Below, piece after piece: positions 15,183 to 23,990 of a stretch of DNA of 42,246 nt. The stretch comes from Chloroflexota bacterium (GTDB lineage Bacteria > Chloroflexota > Dehalococcoidia > CAUJGQ01), in assembly GCA_963170165.1 (NCBI GenBank), contig CAUJGQ010000065.1, positions 1 to 42,246 of the forward strand, in the 5' to 3' direction. Position 1 is the first letter of the stretch. Each line of letters opens with the position of its first letter. Position numbers and translations under genes: made by a program. The notes beneath the pieces were generated by a model. It saw nothing but the letters and a program-made list of their open reading frames with translations. It was not told the origin of the DNA and did no database searches.

Positions 15183-15965
15183 ATGAAGCGTGATCTCGGC
15201 ATCGTCAGTGTCCTCTGGCTGGTGCTCATCGGCGTTGGTCTGGTGCTCGCGGGATTCGATGTCCTGCCGGAAACGCACTCGGACAAGGGCGCTGATGTCC
15301 GCCATGCCTGGGAGACGCTCGTCCTGATGGCGGTCCCGGTGATGGCATTTGTGATTGCCGTCCTCACGTACTCCTTCCTCGCCTACCGCCGCCGCGGTGA
15401 GCCTGCCGAGGACGGCCCGCCCCACACCGGCCGCAACTGGGTGCCCAAGGTCTGGTTCGTCCTGACCGGCGCACTCTCGGCGGTCGTAATCGTGTATCCC
15501 GGGCTGGTTGGCATCGATGCGGTGATGAAGAAGAACGACACCACCGACATCGTCGTCAAGCTCCAGGCCACCAAGTGGCGCTGGATTGTGCAGTACCCGG
15601 ACCAGAACGTCACCACCCTGAAGGAGCTGGTGCTGCCGGTCGACAAGCATGTCCGCTTCGAGATCCAGGCGTCTGACGTGCTGCACTCGGTGTGGGTGCC
15701 TGCCTTCCTGCTGAAGGTCGACGCCGTCCCAGGCAAGACCACCTACCTCGAGTTCAAGACCACCAAAACCGGCAGCTTTGAAGACAACGAGGCGATGCGC
15801 CTGCAATGCGCCGAGCTATGCGGGCGCGATCACGCAACCATGCAGCTGCCGGTCCGGGTCGTGGCCGCCACCGAGTTCGATCAGTGGGTTGCCGATCTCG
15901 GCGGCGAGCCTGGTCTCAAGCCCAGCGTCGCCAAGTCGAAGCCGGGCGGCCACAGCGGGCACTAG
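15183..15965 (+). CDS. ctaC: cytochrome c oxidase subunit II
   Basis: A 260-residue membrane protein carrying the CuA site that accepts electrons from cytochrome c. It has membrane segments at about 7-24, 45-66 and 88-108, then a cupredoxin domain. The CuA ligands are visible as DVLHSVWVP (His168) and CAELCGRDHATM (Cys209, Cys213, His217, Met220). KWRWIVQYPD is the aromatic segment that passes electrons on to subunit I. No cytochrome c domain is fused, so it is not a caa3 subunit. The ATG at 15183 has GGAGAG five bases upstream; an ATG four codons earlier is less favoured. First gene of the oxidase operon. Confidence 0.95.
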   Translation: MKRDLGIVSVLWLVLIGVGLVLAGFDVLPETHSDKGADVRHAWETLVLMAVPVMAFVIAVLTYSFLAYRRRGEPAEDGPPHTGRNWVPKVWFVLTGALSAVVIVYPGLVGIDAVMKKNDTTDIVVKLQATKWRWIVQYPDQNVTTLKELVLPVDKHVRFEIQASDVLHSVWVPAFLLKVDAVPGKTTYLEFKTTKTGSFEDNEAMRLQCAELCGRDHATMQLPVRVVAATEFDQWVADLGGEPGLKPSVAKSKPGGHSGH

Positions 15966-16061
15966 CCAGGCACTTCGCCAGCCTCAGCAGCGAGCAGGGC
16001 CAGCCGGCGTGCGGGCCCGGTCAGCGGATACAGTCAGCCGGTTTGTAGGGAGCATGGGGCG

Positions 16062-17954
16062 ATGACAGATGCGGTAGCGCACGCGCACGGAGCAGCAGGC
16101 GGAGACGGCCCGGCCTACACTGGCTGGTACGCCGCGGGGCGAATGGCACGCGGTGTCGCCTGGGCGGCCGTGGGATTCGCCCTCGGTGTGGCCCTGCTGG
16201 CGGTGGTCCGCAACATTACGGGTCACGATGGGTGGTCCAAGGAAGCCAGCATCTGCGCGGGTTACCTGCTGGCGCTGCCCGGCTGGCTGTTCGGCATGGG
16301 CATGTGGGACGGCTGGGGTCGCGAGTGGTTCGGGCACAAAGTCAAGCACGCGCCATCAGACTGGGGCCGGTACTTCTCCTTCTGCCACGACCATAAGGTC
16401 ATCGGTATCCAGTACCTGGCCACGTTTGTCTTCCTGTTCCTGTTCGCCGGTCTGTTCGCGATGGTGATTCGGTGGCAGCTCCTGTCGCCGAACGGCGCGA
16501 TCCTGACCAATGCGCAGTACAACAGCGTGATGAGCATGCACGGCACGGTGATGATCGCCGTGGCCGTCGCGGGAGTGGCGGGCAGCTTCGGCAACTACAT
16601 CCTGCCCCTACAGCTCGGCGCTGATGACATGGCCTTCCCCCGGCTGAATGCGATGAGCTTCTGGCTGATTCCGCCGGTGGCCGTGCTGCTGCTGGCGGCG
16701 CTGCCGATGGGTGGTTGGGACACGGGCTGGACCGCCTACCCGCCGCTCAGCACCACGAACGGCACCGGCCAGCTGATGTTCAACCTGGCGATCATCACCT
16801 TCGGCCTGTCCTCCATCCTCAGCGGCCTGAACTTCATCTGCACGTTCATCTTCATGCGCGCCGAGGGTATGACCTGGAGCCGGATCCCGGTCTTCTCCTG
16901 GTCGCTGTTTGCGATGGCGTGGATCGCGCTGCTGTTCACGCAGTTGTTCGCCGTCTCGCTGATCATGGTGACGCTGGACCGCGTGGCCGGCACCTCTTGG
17001 TTCAACGCCACCCACGGCGGTCAGCCGCTGCTGTACCAGCACGTCTTCTGGTTTTACTCCCATCCGGCGGTGTACATCTTCGTCCTGCCTGCTTTTGGCA
17101 TCATCCTGGAGATCCTGTCCCACCTGTCGCGTAAACCGCTGTTTGCCTACAAGTGGGTCGTGGGCGCGTTCTTCGGCATCTTGGGGCTGAGCGGTATCGT
17201 GTGGGCGCACCACATGTTCACCAGCACCATGGATGCCCGCCTGCTCAAGCCCTTCTTGATCACGACGGAGCTGATCTCCATCCCCACCGGCCTGATCTTC
17301 CTCGCCGCCCTGGGCACCATCTGGCAGGGCAAACTGTGGCTGCGTGTGCCGATGCTGTTCGCCCTCGGTGAAGTGTTCAACTTCCTGATCGGCGGCGTCA
17401 CCGGTATCTTCCTGGCAGACCTGCCGACTGACATCCACCTGCAGGACACGTACTTCGTCGTCGCTCACTTCCACTACACCATCGTGGGTGGTGAGATCTT
17501 CGCCCTGTTCGCGGGTATCTACTTCTGGTACCCGAAGATCACCGGCCGCATGTACAACGAACGGCTGGGGCAATGGCACTTCTGGCTGATGTTCCTGGGC
17601 TTCAACTTCACCTTCATCCCCATGTTCTGGCCCGGCATCCAGGGGATGAACCGGCGTATCGCCGAGTACACCCCCGACTTGCAGAACATCAACATCGTTG
17701 TCAGCGTGATGGCCTTCATTCTGGGCGCCAGCTTCCTACCCTTTGTATGGAACATGCTGGCCTCCCTGTTCCGCGGTGAGCGCGCTCAAGCCAACCCATG
17801 GCGCGCGCGGACGCTGGAGTGGCAGACGACATCCCCGCCGCCGGTGGAGAACTTCCCCGTGCCACCGCTGGTGACGGGCGGCCCGTACGACTACGGCGTG
17901 CCGGGCGCGGCGGTCCATGCCGCCCCCGCCTACAGCGCCGCGGCAGGCGATTAG
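16062..17954 (+). CDS. ctaD: cytochrome c oxidase subunit I, A2-like, lacking K-channel Lys
   Basis: A 630-residue catalytic subunit of an aa3-type heme-copper oxidase, which reduces O2 to water and pumps protons. The heme and copper ligands are all present: His160 (MSMHGTV), His334 and cross-linking Tyr338 (YSHPAVY), His383-His384 (AHHMFTS), His469 and His471 (HFHYT). The YSHPxV motif in place of the GHPEV glutamate marks A2-type oxidases. The D-channel entrance GADDMAFPRLNAMSF is kept. The K-channel motif PTGxK reads PTGLI, with Ile412 for the usual lysine and Glu403 six residues before Thr409. An extra membrane segment (about 31-51) and a second (about 62-82) precede the conserved core; the C-terminal 60 residues are a Pro/Ala-rich tail. 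Confidence 0.95.
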   Translation: MTDAVAHAHGAAGGDGPAYTGWYAAGRMARGVAWAAVGFALGVALLAVVRNITGHDGWSKEASICAGYLLALPGWLFGMGMWDGWGREWFGHKVKHAPSDWGRYFSFCHDHKVIGIQYLATFVFLFLFAGLFAMVIRWQLLSPNGAILTNAQYNSVMSMHGTVMIAVAVAGVAGSFGNYILPLQLGADDMAFPRLNAMSFWLIPPVAVLLLAALPMGGWDTGWTAYPPLSTTNGTGQLMFNLAIITFGLSSILSGLNFICTFIFMRAEGMTWSRIPVFSWSLFAMAWIALLFTQLFAVSLIMVTLDRVAGTSWFNATHGGQPLLYQHVFWFYSHPAVYIFVLPAFGIILEILSHLSRKPLFAYKWVVGAFFGILGLSGIVWAHHMFTSTMDARLLKPFLITTELISIPTGLIFLAALGTIWQGKLWLRVPMLFALGEVFNFLIGGVTGIFLADLPTDIHLQDTYFVVAHFHYTIVGGEIFALFAGIYFWYPKITGRMYNERLGQWHFWLMFLGFNFTFIPMFWPGIQGMNRRIAEYTPDLQNINIVVSVMAFILGASFLPFVWNMLASLFRGERAQANPWRARTLEWQTTSPPPVENFPVPPLVTGGPYDYGVPGAAVHAAPAYSAAAGD

Positions 17955-18018
17955 CGGTGGATACCGGGCGGGCTGTCACATAGCGGCCCGCCCGGCCAGC
18001 GGGTTCGAAGGAGGTCCG

Positions 18019-18255
18019 GTGCAACAGCAACATGAGGCAAACGGCCGGCTGAGCGGGGCGGGAATCGGCTGGGTGGTGTTCGTGGCGCTCGCCATCCTCA
18101 CCATCGCCGAGTACATCGTCGCCATCCAGCTCGAGAAGAACCTGATCTTGCTGATGGCGGTAGCGCTGCTAAAGGCCGCGATGATCGCCTGGTACTTCAT
18201 GCACATCAGCGGCGCATGGCGCAGCCACAACGACACCGGCGACGGAGGGCACTAA
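18019..18255 (+). CDS. ctaF: cytochrome c oxidase subunit IV
   Basis: A 78-residue protein with two membrane helices and the typical LILLMAVALLKAAMIAWYFMH segment spread over its second half, as in the small bacterial subunit IV that stabilises CuB loading. The start is the GTG at 18019, preceded by a strong AAGGAGG; no ATG lies close. Its stop codon directly abuts the GTG of ctaE, so the two are translationally coupled. Confidence 0.88.
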   Translation: MQQQHEANGRLSGAGIGWVVFVALAILTIAEYIVAIQLEKNLILLMAVALLKAAMIAWYFMHISGAWRSHNDTGDGGH

Positions 18256-18885
18256 GTGGTCACCACAGGAAACGAGGCGGCCCTGCGCACCGCACCACCC
18301 AGGCAGGCGCCCGCATACGGAGAGGCGGTGCACGCCGGGCATCAGATGCCCAAGTCCAAGCGGGCCCACATCAATCGTGTGGCGCTGTGGATGTTCTTCT
18401 TCTCCGAGTCGTTCATGTTCGGCGGCCTGCTGGCCGGCAAGTTCTACCTCGCCGGTGCCGGTCACGACGCCCACCTCGATCAGTTCCTCGGTCTGCTGAT
18501 CACCTCCATCCTGCTGCTCAGTTCCGTCACCGCCTATCAGGCCGAGACGGCAATCAAACACGGCAAGACCGGCCAATGTGTGGCATGGCTATTCCTGACC
18601 ATTGTCTTCGGCGCGATCTTTGCGGTCGGCGTCGGCTTCGAATGGGCCACCGCTCATTTCTCGGTGCACGAGCCCTTCGGCACCGCCTTCTTCGCCATGA
18701 CTGGTATTCACGCCGCCCACGTCATCTCCGGCGTCTTCATGCTCGTCCTGATCTACCGGCTGGTGCGTCGTGGCCGCTTTGGGCCGGATCACTACTGGCC
18801 GGTCGAGGCGACGGTCAAGTACTGGCACTTCGTTGACGTGGTGTGGGTGTTCTTCTATCCGGCTCTGTACCTGACGACCTGGTAG
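18256..18885 (+). CDS. ctaE: cytochrome c oxidase subunit III
   Basis: A 209-residue membrane subunit of the oxidase. It has five predicted membrane helices, beginning at NRVALWMFFFSESFMFGGLL, and ends in the characteristic YWHFVDVVWVFFYPALYL. The conserved glutamate and histidine patches of subunit III (SES, FAMTGIHAAHVISG) are present. The five-helix form is normal for oxidases of this type. It starts with GTG directly after the ctaF stop and lies 39 bases before the heme synthase fusion. Confidence 0.95.
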   Translation: MVTTGNEAALRTAPPRQAPAYGEAVHAGHQMPKSKRAHINRVALWMFFFSESFMFGGLLAGKFYLAGAGHDAHLDQFLGLLITSILLLSSVTAYQAETAIKHGKTGQCVAWLFLTIVFGAIFAVGVGFEWATAHFSVHEPFGTAFFAMTGIHAAHVISGVFMLVLIYRLVRRGRFGPDHYWPVEATVKYWHFVDVVWVFFYPALYLTTW

Positions 18886-18924
18886 CCCTCCCCAGTGATG
18901 CCGGCAGCGAGAGAGGACCGACCG

Positions 18925-20622
18925 ATGACGTGGATGCAGCGCCAAGGCGCCGCGACTGCCGTGCTCGCCTGGTTCGCCGTACTGGCCGGTGAGCTTTCGT
19001 TAGCCCTGCAACGCGGTGCGTTGGTCATCTGCGCGCTCAGCACGGTCGTGCTCGCTGTGCTGGCCGCCCGCCGCGGCAAAACGGTCCGTCCACTCACGCT
19101 GCTGACGGTGGCCGGTCTGCTGCTGATTGCCTTGTTGCTCGTCACGGGCAAGGCCGGGCCTGAGCGCAGCGCCCCGGCCTTGCGGCTCGGGTTGTCCATG
19201 GCGCTGCTCGGTGTGACGGTGACCCAGGCCGTGCTGGCTGCGGGGGCACGCCGGAAATCTGCGGCAGACGCGGGTGGCGAGGGGTTCGCGCTGCTCTGCG
19301 CCGGCACCGCTCTCGCGACCTCCATCCTGCTGCTGACCGGCGCTATCGTCACCGGCGAGAACGCCGGGCTGGCCTGCTCCGGCTGGCCGCTGTGCAATGG
19401 CGAGGTGTTCCCCGCCGGGGACCGGTTGGCCGGGATCAACGCCTTCCACCGCGTGGCATCGGCCGGCGCCGGCACGCTCGTGGCCGTCCTGCTCTGGCGG
19501 ACCTTCGCCGCCCGCCCGCGAAACCGCGCGCTGGTGCTGACCGGTGGCGCGCTTGCCGCCGTCTACGCCGCACAGGTGGTGCTTGGCGCGGTCAACGTGT
19601 GGCTGGACCTGGCGGAACCGGTGCGGGCGGCGCACCTCGGCGCAGCAGCCCTGGCGTGGGGCACCCTGGTGCTAATGACCGTGCTGGCGTTCCGCGTGGC
19701 GGCCCGGCCGGTGGCGGCGGGCGGCACCGTGGCGATTCCTACCACGAGCCGCGGCGCATCCATCCTCGCCTACATCAACCTGATGAAGCCCCGCATCATC
19801 GAGCTGCTGCTTGTCACCACCGTGCCAGCCATGGTCCTGGCCGAGCGCGGCCTGCCGTCGCTGTGGCTGATGGCCGCGACCATCGCCGGCGGTGTCCTCA
19901 CTGCCGGGGGCGCCAATGCCATCAACTGCTACATTGACCGCGACATCGACCAGGTGATGAAGCGCACGCGCCGCCGGGCGCTGCCGGGTAACCGTGTGGC
20001 GCCGGCCCGTGCACTGGCATTCGGCGTGATCATCGGCATTGTCGGGTTTCTAGAGCTGGCGATCCTGGTCAACCTGCTAGCGGCGGTGCTGTCAATCAGC
20101 GCCCTGCTGTTCTACGTGTTCGTCTATACCCTCTGGCTCAAGCGACGGTACACGCAAAACATCGTCATTGGTGGCGCCGCCGGCGCCATCCCGCCGCTGG
20201 TCGGGTGGGCCGCCGTCACCGGCCGCATCGACCTGCCCGCGCTGGTGCTGTTCTTGATCGTTGTGGTGTGGACACCACCCCATTTCTGGGCACTGGCGAT
20301 CAAGTACCGGGAGGACTACGCCGCTGCCGGTGTGCCAATGCTGCCGGTGGCGCGTGGCGACGCCGCCACCCGCGTCCAGATCTTCTGGTACACCTTGGCG
20401 CTGGTCGCCTGTTCTGTGCTGCTGTTCGTCAGCGGCGGCGCCGGTATCCTGTACCTGGCAGCAGCCGTGGCGCTGGGCATCTGGATCGTGCGCATGGCCG
20501 TGCAGCTGCTACGGCAAGGCGACGGCTTCCCCGTGATGAAGCTATTCACGTTCTCCATCAGCTATCTCGGGCTGCTGTTCGCTGCAATGATTGCCGATCA
20601 GGCAGCTCGTTCGCTGCTGTGA
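18925..20622 (+). CDS. ctaB: heme A synthase-like / protoheme IX farnesyltransferase fusion
   Basis: A 565-residue integral membrane protein making the hemes for the oxidase. The C-terminal part (about 280-565) is heme O synthase CtaB, which farnesylates protoheme IX; its Asp-rich motif NCYIDRDID (Asn334, Asp338, Asp342) and the YTQNIVIGGAAGAIPPLVGW segment are intact. The N-terminal part (1-260) is CtaA/COX15-like, with about eight helices. Only its second half carries the expected features: a Cys pair (Cys150, Cys157), His175 in INAFHR and His237. The four preceding helices have no histidine. The residue normally Glu, three before the first His, is Asn172. Start 18925 has GAGAGAGGA seven bases upstream. 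Confidence 0.92.
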   Translation: MTWMQRQGAATAVLAWFAVLAGELSLALQRGALVICALSTVVLAVLAARRGKTVRPLTLLTVAGLLLIALLLVTGKAGPERSAPALRLGLSMALLGVTVTQAVLAAGARRKSAADAGGEGFALLCAGTALATSILLLTGAIVTGENAGLACSGWPLCNGEVFPAGDRLAGINAFHRVASAGAGTLVAVLLWRTFAARPRNRALVLTGGALAAVYAAQVVLGAVNVWLDLAEPVRAAHLGAAALAWGTLVLMTVLAFRVAARPVAAGGTVAIPTTSRGASILAYINLMKPRIIELLLVTTVPAMVLAERGLPSLWLMAATIAGGVLTAGGANAINCYIDRDIDQVMKRTRRRALPGNRVAPARALAFGVIIGIVGFLELAILVNLLAAVLSISALLFYVFVYTLWLKRRYTQNIVIGGAAGAIPPLVGWAAVTGRIDLPALVLFLIVVVWTPPHFWALAIKYREDYAAAGVPMLPVARGDAATRVQIFWYTLALVACSVLLFVSGGAGILYLAAAVALGIWIVRMAVQLLRQGDGFPVMKLFTFSISYLGLLFAAMIADQAARSLL

Positions 20623-20623
20623 C

Positions 20624-20685
20624 GTTGGGGAACGCGGCCCCGCTCCCCAACCAGCCCCCTGCTTCAGGCCCGTGGAGCAGGGGGC
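20624..20685 (+). terminator. tandem hairpins ending the oxidase operon
   Basis: Just after ctaAB, 20624-20631 pairs with 20644-20651 (8 bp, with an inner GCGG/CCGC). A second hairpin pairs 20654-20663 with 20676-20685 (10 bp perfect, 12-base loop) and is followed by CTTCTT. This is a good candidate for intrinsic termination. Confidence 0.65.
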
Positions 20686-20773
20686 GCTTCTTGCGTTCCG
20701 ATGCACCCTCCCATCAAGCGCTTGCGCGGCGTATCTTCCTTGCAGCCACTCTTGGCGAGCGAGGGAGGGAGTG

Positions 20774-21511
20774 ATGGCACGGCTGGAGGGGAAGGTCGCC
20801 CTGGTGACCGGCGGCGCGCGCGGCCAGGGCGCGGCGGAGGCGGCGCTGTTCGCCGCGGAGGGCGCGGCGGTGGTGCTGACAGATGTGCTGGACGCCGAGG
20901 GCGAGCGTACTGCGGCGGCCATCAGCGGTCGCTATCTGCACCACGATGTTACCAGCGAAAAGGACTGGACCCGCGTCGTCGAGGCGGTGATCGACCGCCA
21001 TGGCAGGCTGGATGTGCTGGTCAACAATGCTGGCATCTGGGTGACGGGGCGGCTAACCGACACCGCGCTCGCGGACTACCGTCGCGTGATCGAGGTTAAT
21101 CAGGTCGGGGTGTTCCTTGGCATGCAGGCCGCTTCCCGGCCAATGCGTGAAGCCCGCTCCGGCTCAATCATCAACATCTCTTCGATCGCGGGACTGCGCG
21201 GCGCGATGTCCGGCTTCGCCTACGGTGCGAGCAAATGGGCCGTGCGTGGCATGACCAAGTCTGCCGCCCAGGAATTGGGACCGTACGGCGTCCGAGTCAA
21301 CTCGATCCACCCAGGGTTGATCGAGACGGCCATGCTCCATCAGCTTCCCGGCTGGGATGCAGGCGCCACACCGGCCTACCTCCAGCGCATCCCGCTCGGC
21401 CGCACCGCCGAGGCTGAGGAGGTGGCGAGGTTGGCGCTCTTCCTGGCGTCCGATGACAGTGTCTATTGCACCGGCTCGGAGTTCATCATCGACGGTGGCA
21501 TGACAGCCTGA
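20774..21511 (+). CDS. short-chain dehydrogenase/reductase
   Basis: A 245-residue classical SDR using NAD(P)H. The cofactor motif TGGARGQG (about 12-19), NNAG and the catalytic Ser-Tyr-Lys set (INISSIAG, then YGASK) are intact, and PGLIETAM follows as usual. These enzymes oxidise or reduce an alcohol/ketone group; the nearby hot-dog and acyl-CoA enzymes suggest a hydroxyacyl or sterol-like substrate, without proof. Start 20774 gives the family's usual N-terminus; the upstream in-frame extension covers the operon terminator and is not coding. Confidence 0.92.
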   Translation: MARLEGKVALVTGGARGQGAAEAALFAAEGAAVVLTDVLDAEGERTAAAISGRYLHHDVTSEKDWTRVVEAVIDRHGRLDVLVNNAGIWVTGRLTDTALADYRRVIEVNQVGVFLGMQAASRPMREARSGSIINISSIAGLRGAMSGFAYGASKWAVRGMTKSAAQELGPYGVRVNSIHPGLIETAMLHQLPGWDAGATPAYLQRIPLGRTAEAEEVARLALFLASDDSVYCTGSEFIIDGGMTA

Positions 21512-21623
21512 GTGCACCGTGAGGGAGCCATCACCGAGCATCTTGGTGCGGCGCTGTGAAGAGTGGATACGAGATGGCCGGGTGTGAGGGTGGGCCCCCC
21601 GGCACCGGCAGATAGGAGACCCC

Positions 21624-22289
21624 ATGACCGCCGAGGGTTTCGTCCCGCTGGATTTCCACGAGCTCGCACCCGAGGAGATGCGCCGGCGCGCGGCGGAGTT
21701 TTACGCGGAGATCCGGCGCCGGCGCACCGTTCGTGAATTTTCGGCCCGGCCGGTAGACCGGGGTGTCATCGAAGACGCGCTGCGCGCCGCGGGAACCGCT
21801 CCAAACGGCGCCAACCTGCAGCCCTGGCACTTCGTCGTCGTGCAGGATCCAGCGACCAGGCACCGCATCCGCGATGCGGCGGAGGTTGAGGAACGGGCGT
21901 TTTACGCCGGTCGGGCGGGGGAAGAGTGGCTGAACGCACTCGCCCCACTCGGCACCAACTGGCAGAAGCCATTCCTCGAAACCGCGCCGTATCTGATCGT
22001 CGTGTTCGCAAAGGCGTACGGGAAGGATGCGAGCGGCAAGAAGATCAAGCATTATTACGTGCAGGAGTCCACCGGCATTGCGACCGGCTTTCTGATCGCG
22101 GCGCTGCACCACGCCGGGCTAGCGACACTCACCCACACACCCAGCCCGATGGGCTTCCTGAATGCAGAGCTGAGGCGGCCCGCCAACGAGCGCCCGTTTC
22201 TGATCCTTGTCGCGGGATATCCAGCGGCGGATGCCACCGTTCCCGTCATCACGAAGAAGCCGCTGCACGACATCGCTACGTTCGTCTAG
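21624..22289 (+). CDS. nitroreductase family protein, iodotyrosine deiodinase-like
   Basis: A 221-residue FMN-dependent enzyme. The order of motifs [76 protein letters not shown] and [12 protein letters not shown] closely follows the iodotyrosine deiodinase (IYD) branch of the nitroreductase superfamily, rather than drug nitroreductases. IYD enzymes remove halide reductively from halotyrosines, and bacterial relatives are known. The KxxTNWQKP loop includes a lysine comparable to the substrate-clamping lysine of IYD. The true substrate is not known. AGGAG precedes the ATG. Confidence 0.88.
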   Translation: MTAEGFVPLDFHELAPEEMRRRAAEFYAEIRRRRTVREFSARPVDRGVIEDALRAAGTAPNGANLQPWHFVVVQDPATRHRIRDAAEVEERAFYAGRAGEEWLNALAPLGTNWQKPFLETAPYLIVVFAKAYGKDASGKKIKHYYVQESTGIATGFLIAALHHAGLATLTHTPSPMGFLNAELRRPANERPFLILVAGYPAADATVPVITKKPLHDIATFV

Positions 22290-22302
22290 CGCGCTCGGGC
22301 AT

Positions 22303-22310
22303 GGTACACT
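22303..22310 (+). promoter_or_regulatory. possible -10 element (GGTACACT)
   Basis: TACACT with a preceding TGG lies 44 bases before the hot-dog gene. It is one of several similar elements in this window. No good -35 box is seen. Confidence 0.35.
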
Positions 22311-22354
22311 CCCGGCCGAGCACGAGCCGCCCGTGCATCTGGAGGCTACCCACG

Positions 22355-23248
22355 ATGACGACCGCTGGCGTTGATCTGAGCCGGTTCTCCACCGGGCTGC
22401 AACTTGCACCTGGCACCGTCCGGGCGCACAACACCTCCTCCGCATCCGAGAACAAGATCCATGACGATGAGGTCGCTCGTCAGTACGGCTTCGGCGGCGG
22501 CCTGGTACCGGGCGCCACGAGCTATGCATACCTGGCCTCCTGGCTGGTGCAAACGCTCGGCGTTGAATGGGCGATGCACGGATCATCGAGCATCGCGCTT
22601 ATCCGGCCGGTGTATGAGGGCGAATCCGTGACGCTCGGCGGAAGCGTGCGCGAGGCGAGCGGCGATGCCCAGCGCGGCGCGCTGACCGTAGACTGCCACG
22701 TCGCTGGTCCGGACGGCGAGATTCGTGCACCGGGAACGGCCGGGCTCACCTGGGGCGCGGACCCGGTACCGGCGCCACGGCCCGCGTTTGCCGCACCGGG
22801 TAGCACACCTCGCCTGCGCGACCAGCGCCCCACGATCAGCAAGGCGACGGCGCCGCTGGGCGAGCCGCTGCCGCCGGTGCTGCTCGACGCCGGGCCCGAC
22901 GCCACGACGGCATATCTCGACGGTATTGGCAACCAGGACCCGCTGTTCCGAGCCGGATCCCCCTTCGGCGGGCCGCTGGCGCATCCCGGCTGGTGGCCGG
23001 GGATCGCCAACCGGGTGCTAGCGGAGAATTTTGCTCTCGGTCCGTGGATCCACACCCGCAGCGAGATCCAGCATCTCGGTCCGGCGCTGGTGGGTGGCCG
23101 GTACCATGCCTACGGTGTCATCACGGACGCTTTCGAGAAGCGTGGCCACGAGTACGTGACGGCCGACGTCTTGATCACGGATGCGGCCGATGTGCCCGTG
23201 GTGCGCATGTCACACACTGCCATCGTCGTGGTGGCGCGTCGAGCCTGA
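22355..23248 (+). CDS. MaoC-like hot-dog domain protein
   Basis: A 297-residue protein that looks like two hot-dog folds. The first contains NKIHDDEVARQYGFGGGLVPG, the usual hydratase-2/MaoC loop with the His-Asp pair and a conserved glycine-rich turn. The second half is less conserved. Such proteins hydrate enoyl-CoAs or dehydrate hydroxyacyl-CoAs; the acyl-CoA genes around it fit that. Start 22355 has GGAGG at 22341-22345; the long in-frame upstream ORF overlaps the neighbouring gene and is not real. Confidence 0.82.
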   Translation: MTTAGVDLSRFSTGLQLAPGTVRAHNTSSASENKIHDDEVARQYGFGGGLVPGATSYAYLASWLVQTLGVEWAMHGSSSIALIRPVYEGESVTLGGSVREASGDAQRGALTVDCHVAGPDGEIRAPGTAGLTWGADPVPAPRPAFAAPGSTPRLRDQRPTISKATAPLGEPLPPVLLDAGPDATTAYLDGIGNQDPLFRAGSPFGGPLAHPGWWPGIANRVLAENFALGPWIHTRSEIQHLGPALVGGRYHAYGVITDAFEKRGHEYVTADVLITDAADVPVVRMSHTAIVVVARRA

Positions 23249-23257
23249 CGGGCTAGC

Positions 23258-23293
23258 AGGCGGGCCGCGCCTGCACCGACGCCCGGCCCGCCT
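23258..23293. terminator. bidirectional terminator hairpin between convergent genes
   Basis: Bases 23258-23267 pair perfectly with 23284-23293 (10 bp, GC-rich). The hairpin lies between the hot-dog gene (plus) and the nitroreductase (minus), so it may end both transcripts. There is no U-tract. Confidence 0.5.
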
Positions 23294-23303
23294 CGCTATA
23301 CGT

Positions 23304-23990
23304 TCAGGCACGCGGCTGCGCCGGCGCCCATCGGTCGCGCAGCCCCTCCTCCGGTTGGGTACGGGCGTACTCCCACGGGTTGCCCCACGTATCAAGGCTT
23401 GTGACCTTCGAAACCGGGCGGCGGTTGACCGGGCCGAATCGGTCGCGCGGCCAGCCGATGGGCAACAGCCCGTGCGCCTCCTGATCATCGGGGATGCCGA
23501 GCAGCGCATTCACCTTCTCCTCGTGGCGCCGGTGGAAGCCGGTGAGCACCGTACCAAGCCCCAGCCCGCGGCACGCGAGCAGGATGTTCTGAATCGCAGG
23601 ATAGATCGTGCCGGCTGCGGTCTTCGGTCCACAAACGAACAGGTGCACCGGCACTTCGGCGATCGTGCGCGCCAGCTCGTCCGTCGAGCGCACCACCAGC
23701 CGCATCTGCCGGGGCAGCGCATCGATGCGCGACGGGTCTTCGACGTACTGGCGGCCATAGTCGGCCCAGGTCTGCCAGTACCACTCGCCGATCTGCCGGC
23801 GTTTCTCGGGATCGCGCACGATCAGGAAGTGCCACACCTGCATATTGCTGCCGGCGGGAGCGCGCACCGCGGCATCGAGCACCTGAAACAGTACCTCGTC
23901 GGGCACCGGATCGGCCGTGAAACGGCGGATCGCCCGCGTCGAGTACAGCGCCTCAAACAGGCCGATGGTTGCGGGGTTGGCAGGCTCCAT
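23304..23990 (-). CDS. nitroreductase family protein
   Basis: A 228-residue FMN-binding nitroreductase. FEALYSTRAIRRFTADPVPD is the phosphate-binding N-terminal segment, followed by APAGSNMQVWHFLIVRDPEK, and the C-terminal half shows IQNILLACRGLGLGTVLTG, a standard FMN-site helix. It is a different subgroup from the IYD-like gene at 21624. The reaction (nitro, quinone or enone reduction) cannot be fixed. Start 23990 has GGAGG five bases upstream; the upstream extension in frame is low-complexity and not part of the family. Confidence 0.9.
   Translation of the reverse strand: MEPANPATIGLFEALYSTRAIRRFTADPVPDEVLFQVLDAAVRAPAGSNMQVWHFLIVRDPEKRRQIGEWYWQTWADYGRQYVEDPSRIDALPRQMRLVVRSTDELARTIAEVPVHLFVCGPKTAAGTIYPAIQNILLACRGLGLGTVLTGFHRRHEEKVNALLGIPDDQEAHGLLPIGWPRDRFGPVNRRPVSKVTSLDTWGNPWEYARTQPEEGLRDRWAPAQPRA

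Noticed and set aside
14835-15806. 323-codon minus-strand frame across the ctaC leader and ctaC
   Set aside because: It overlaps the conserved CuA subunit antisense and the LLM start; the product has no family pattern.
16608-17579. 323-codon open frame on the minus strand inside ctaD
   Set aside because: It is antisense to a clearly conserved oxidase subunit, has a highly charged low-complexity product and no ribosome site; a GC-rich shadow frame.
20591-20773. Upstream extension of the SDR frame
   Set aside because: It covers the terminator hairpins after ctaAB; the SDR family N-terminus begins at 20774.
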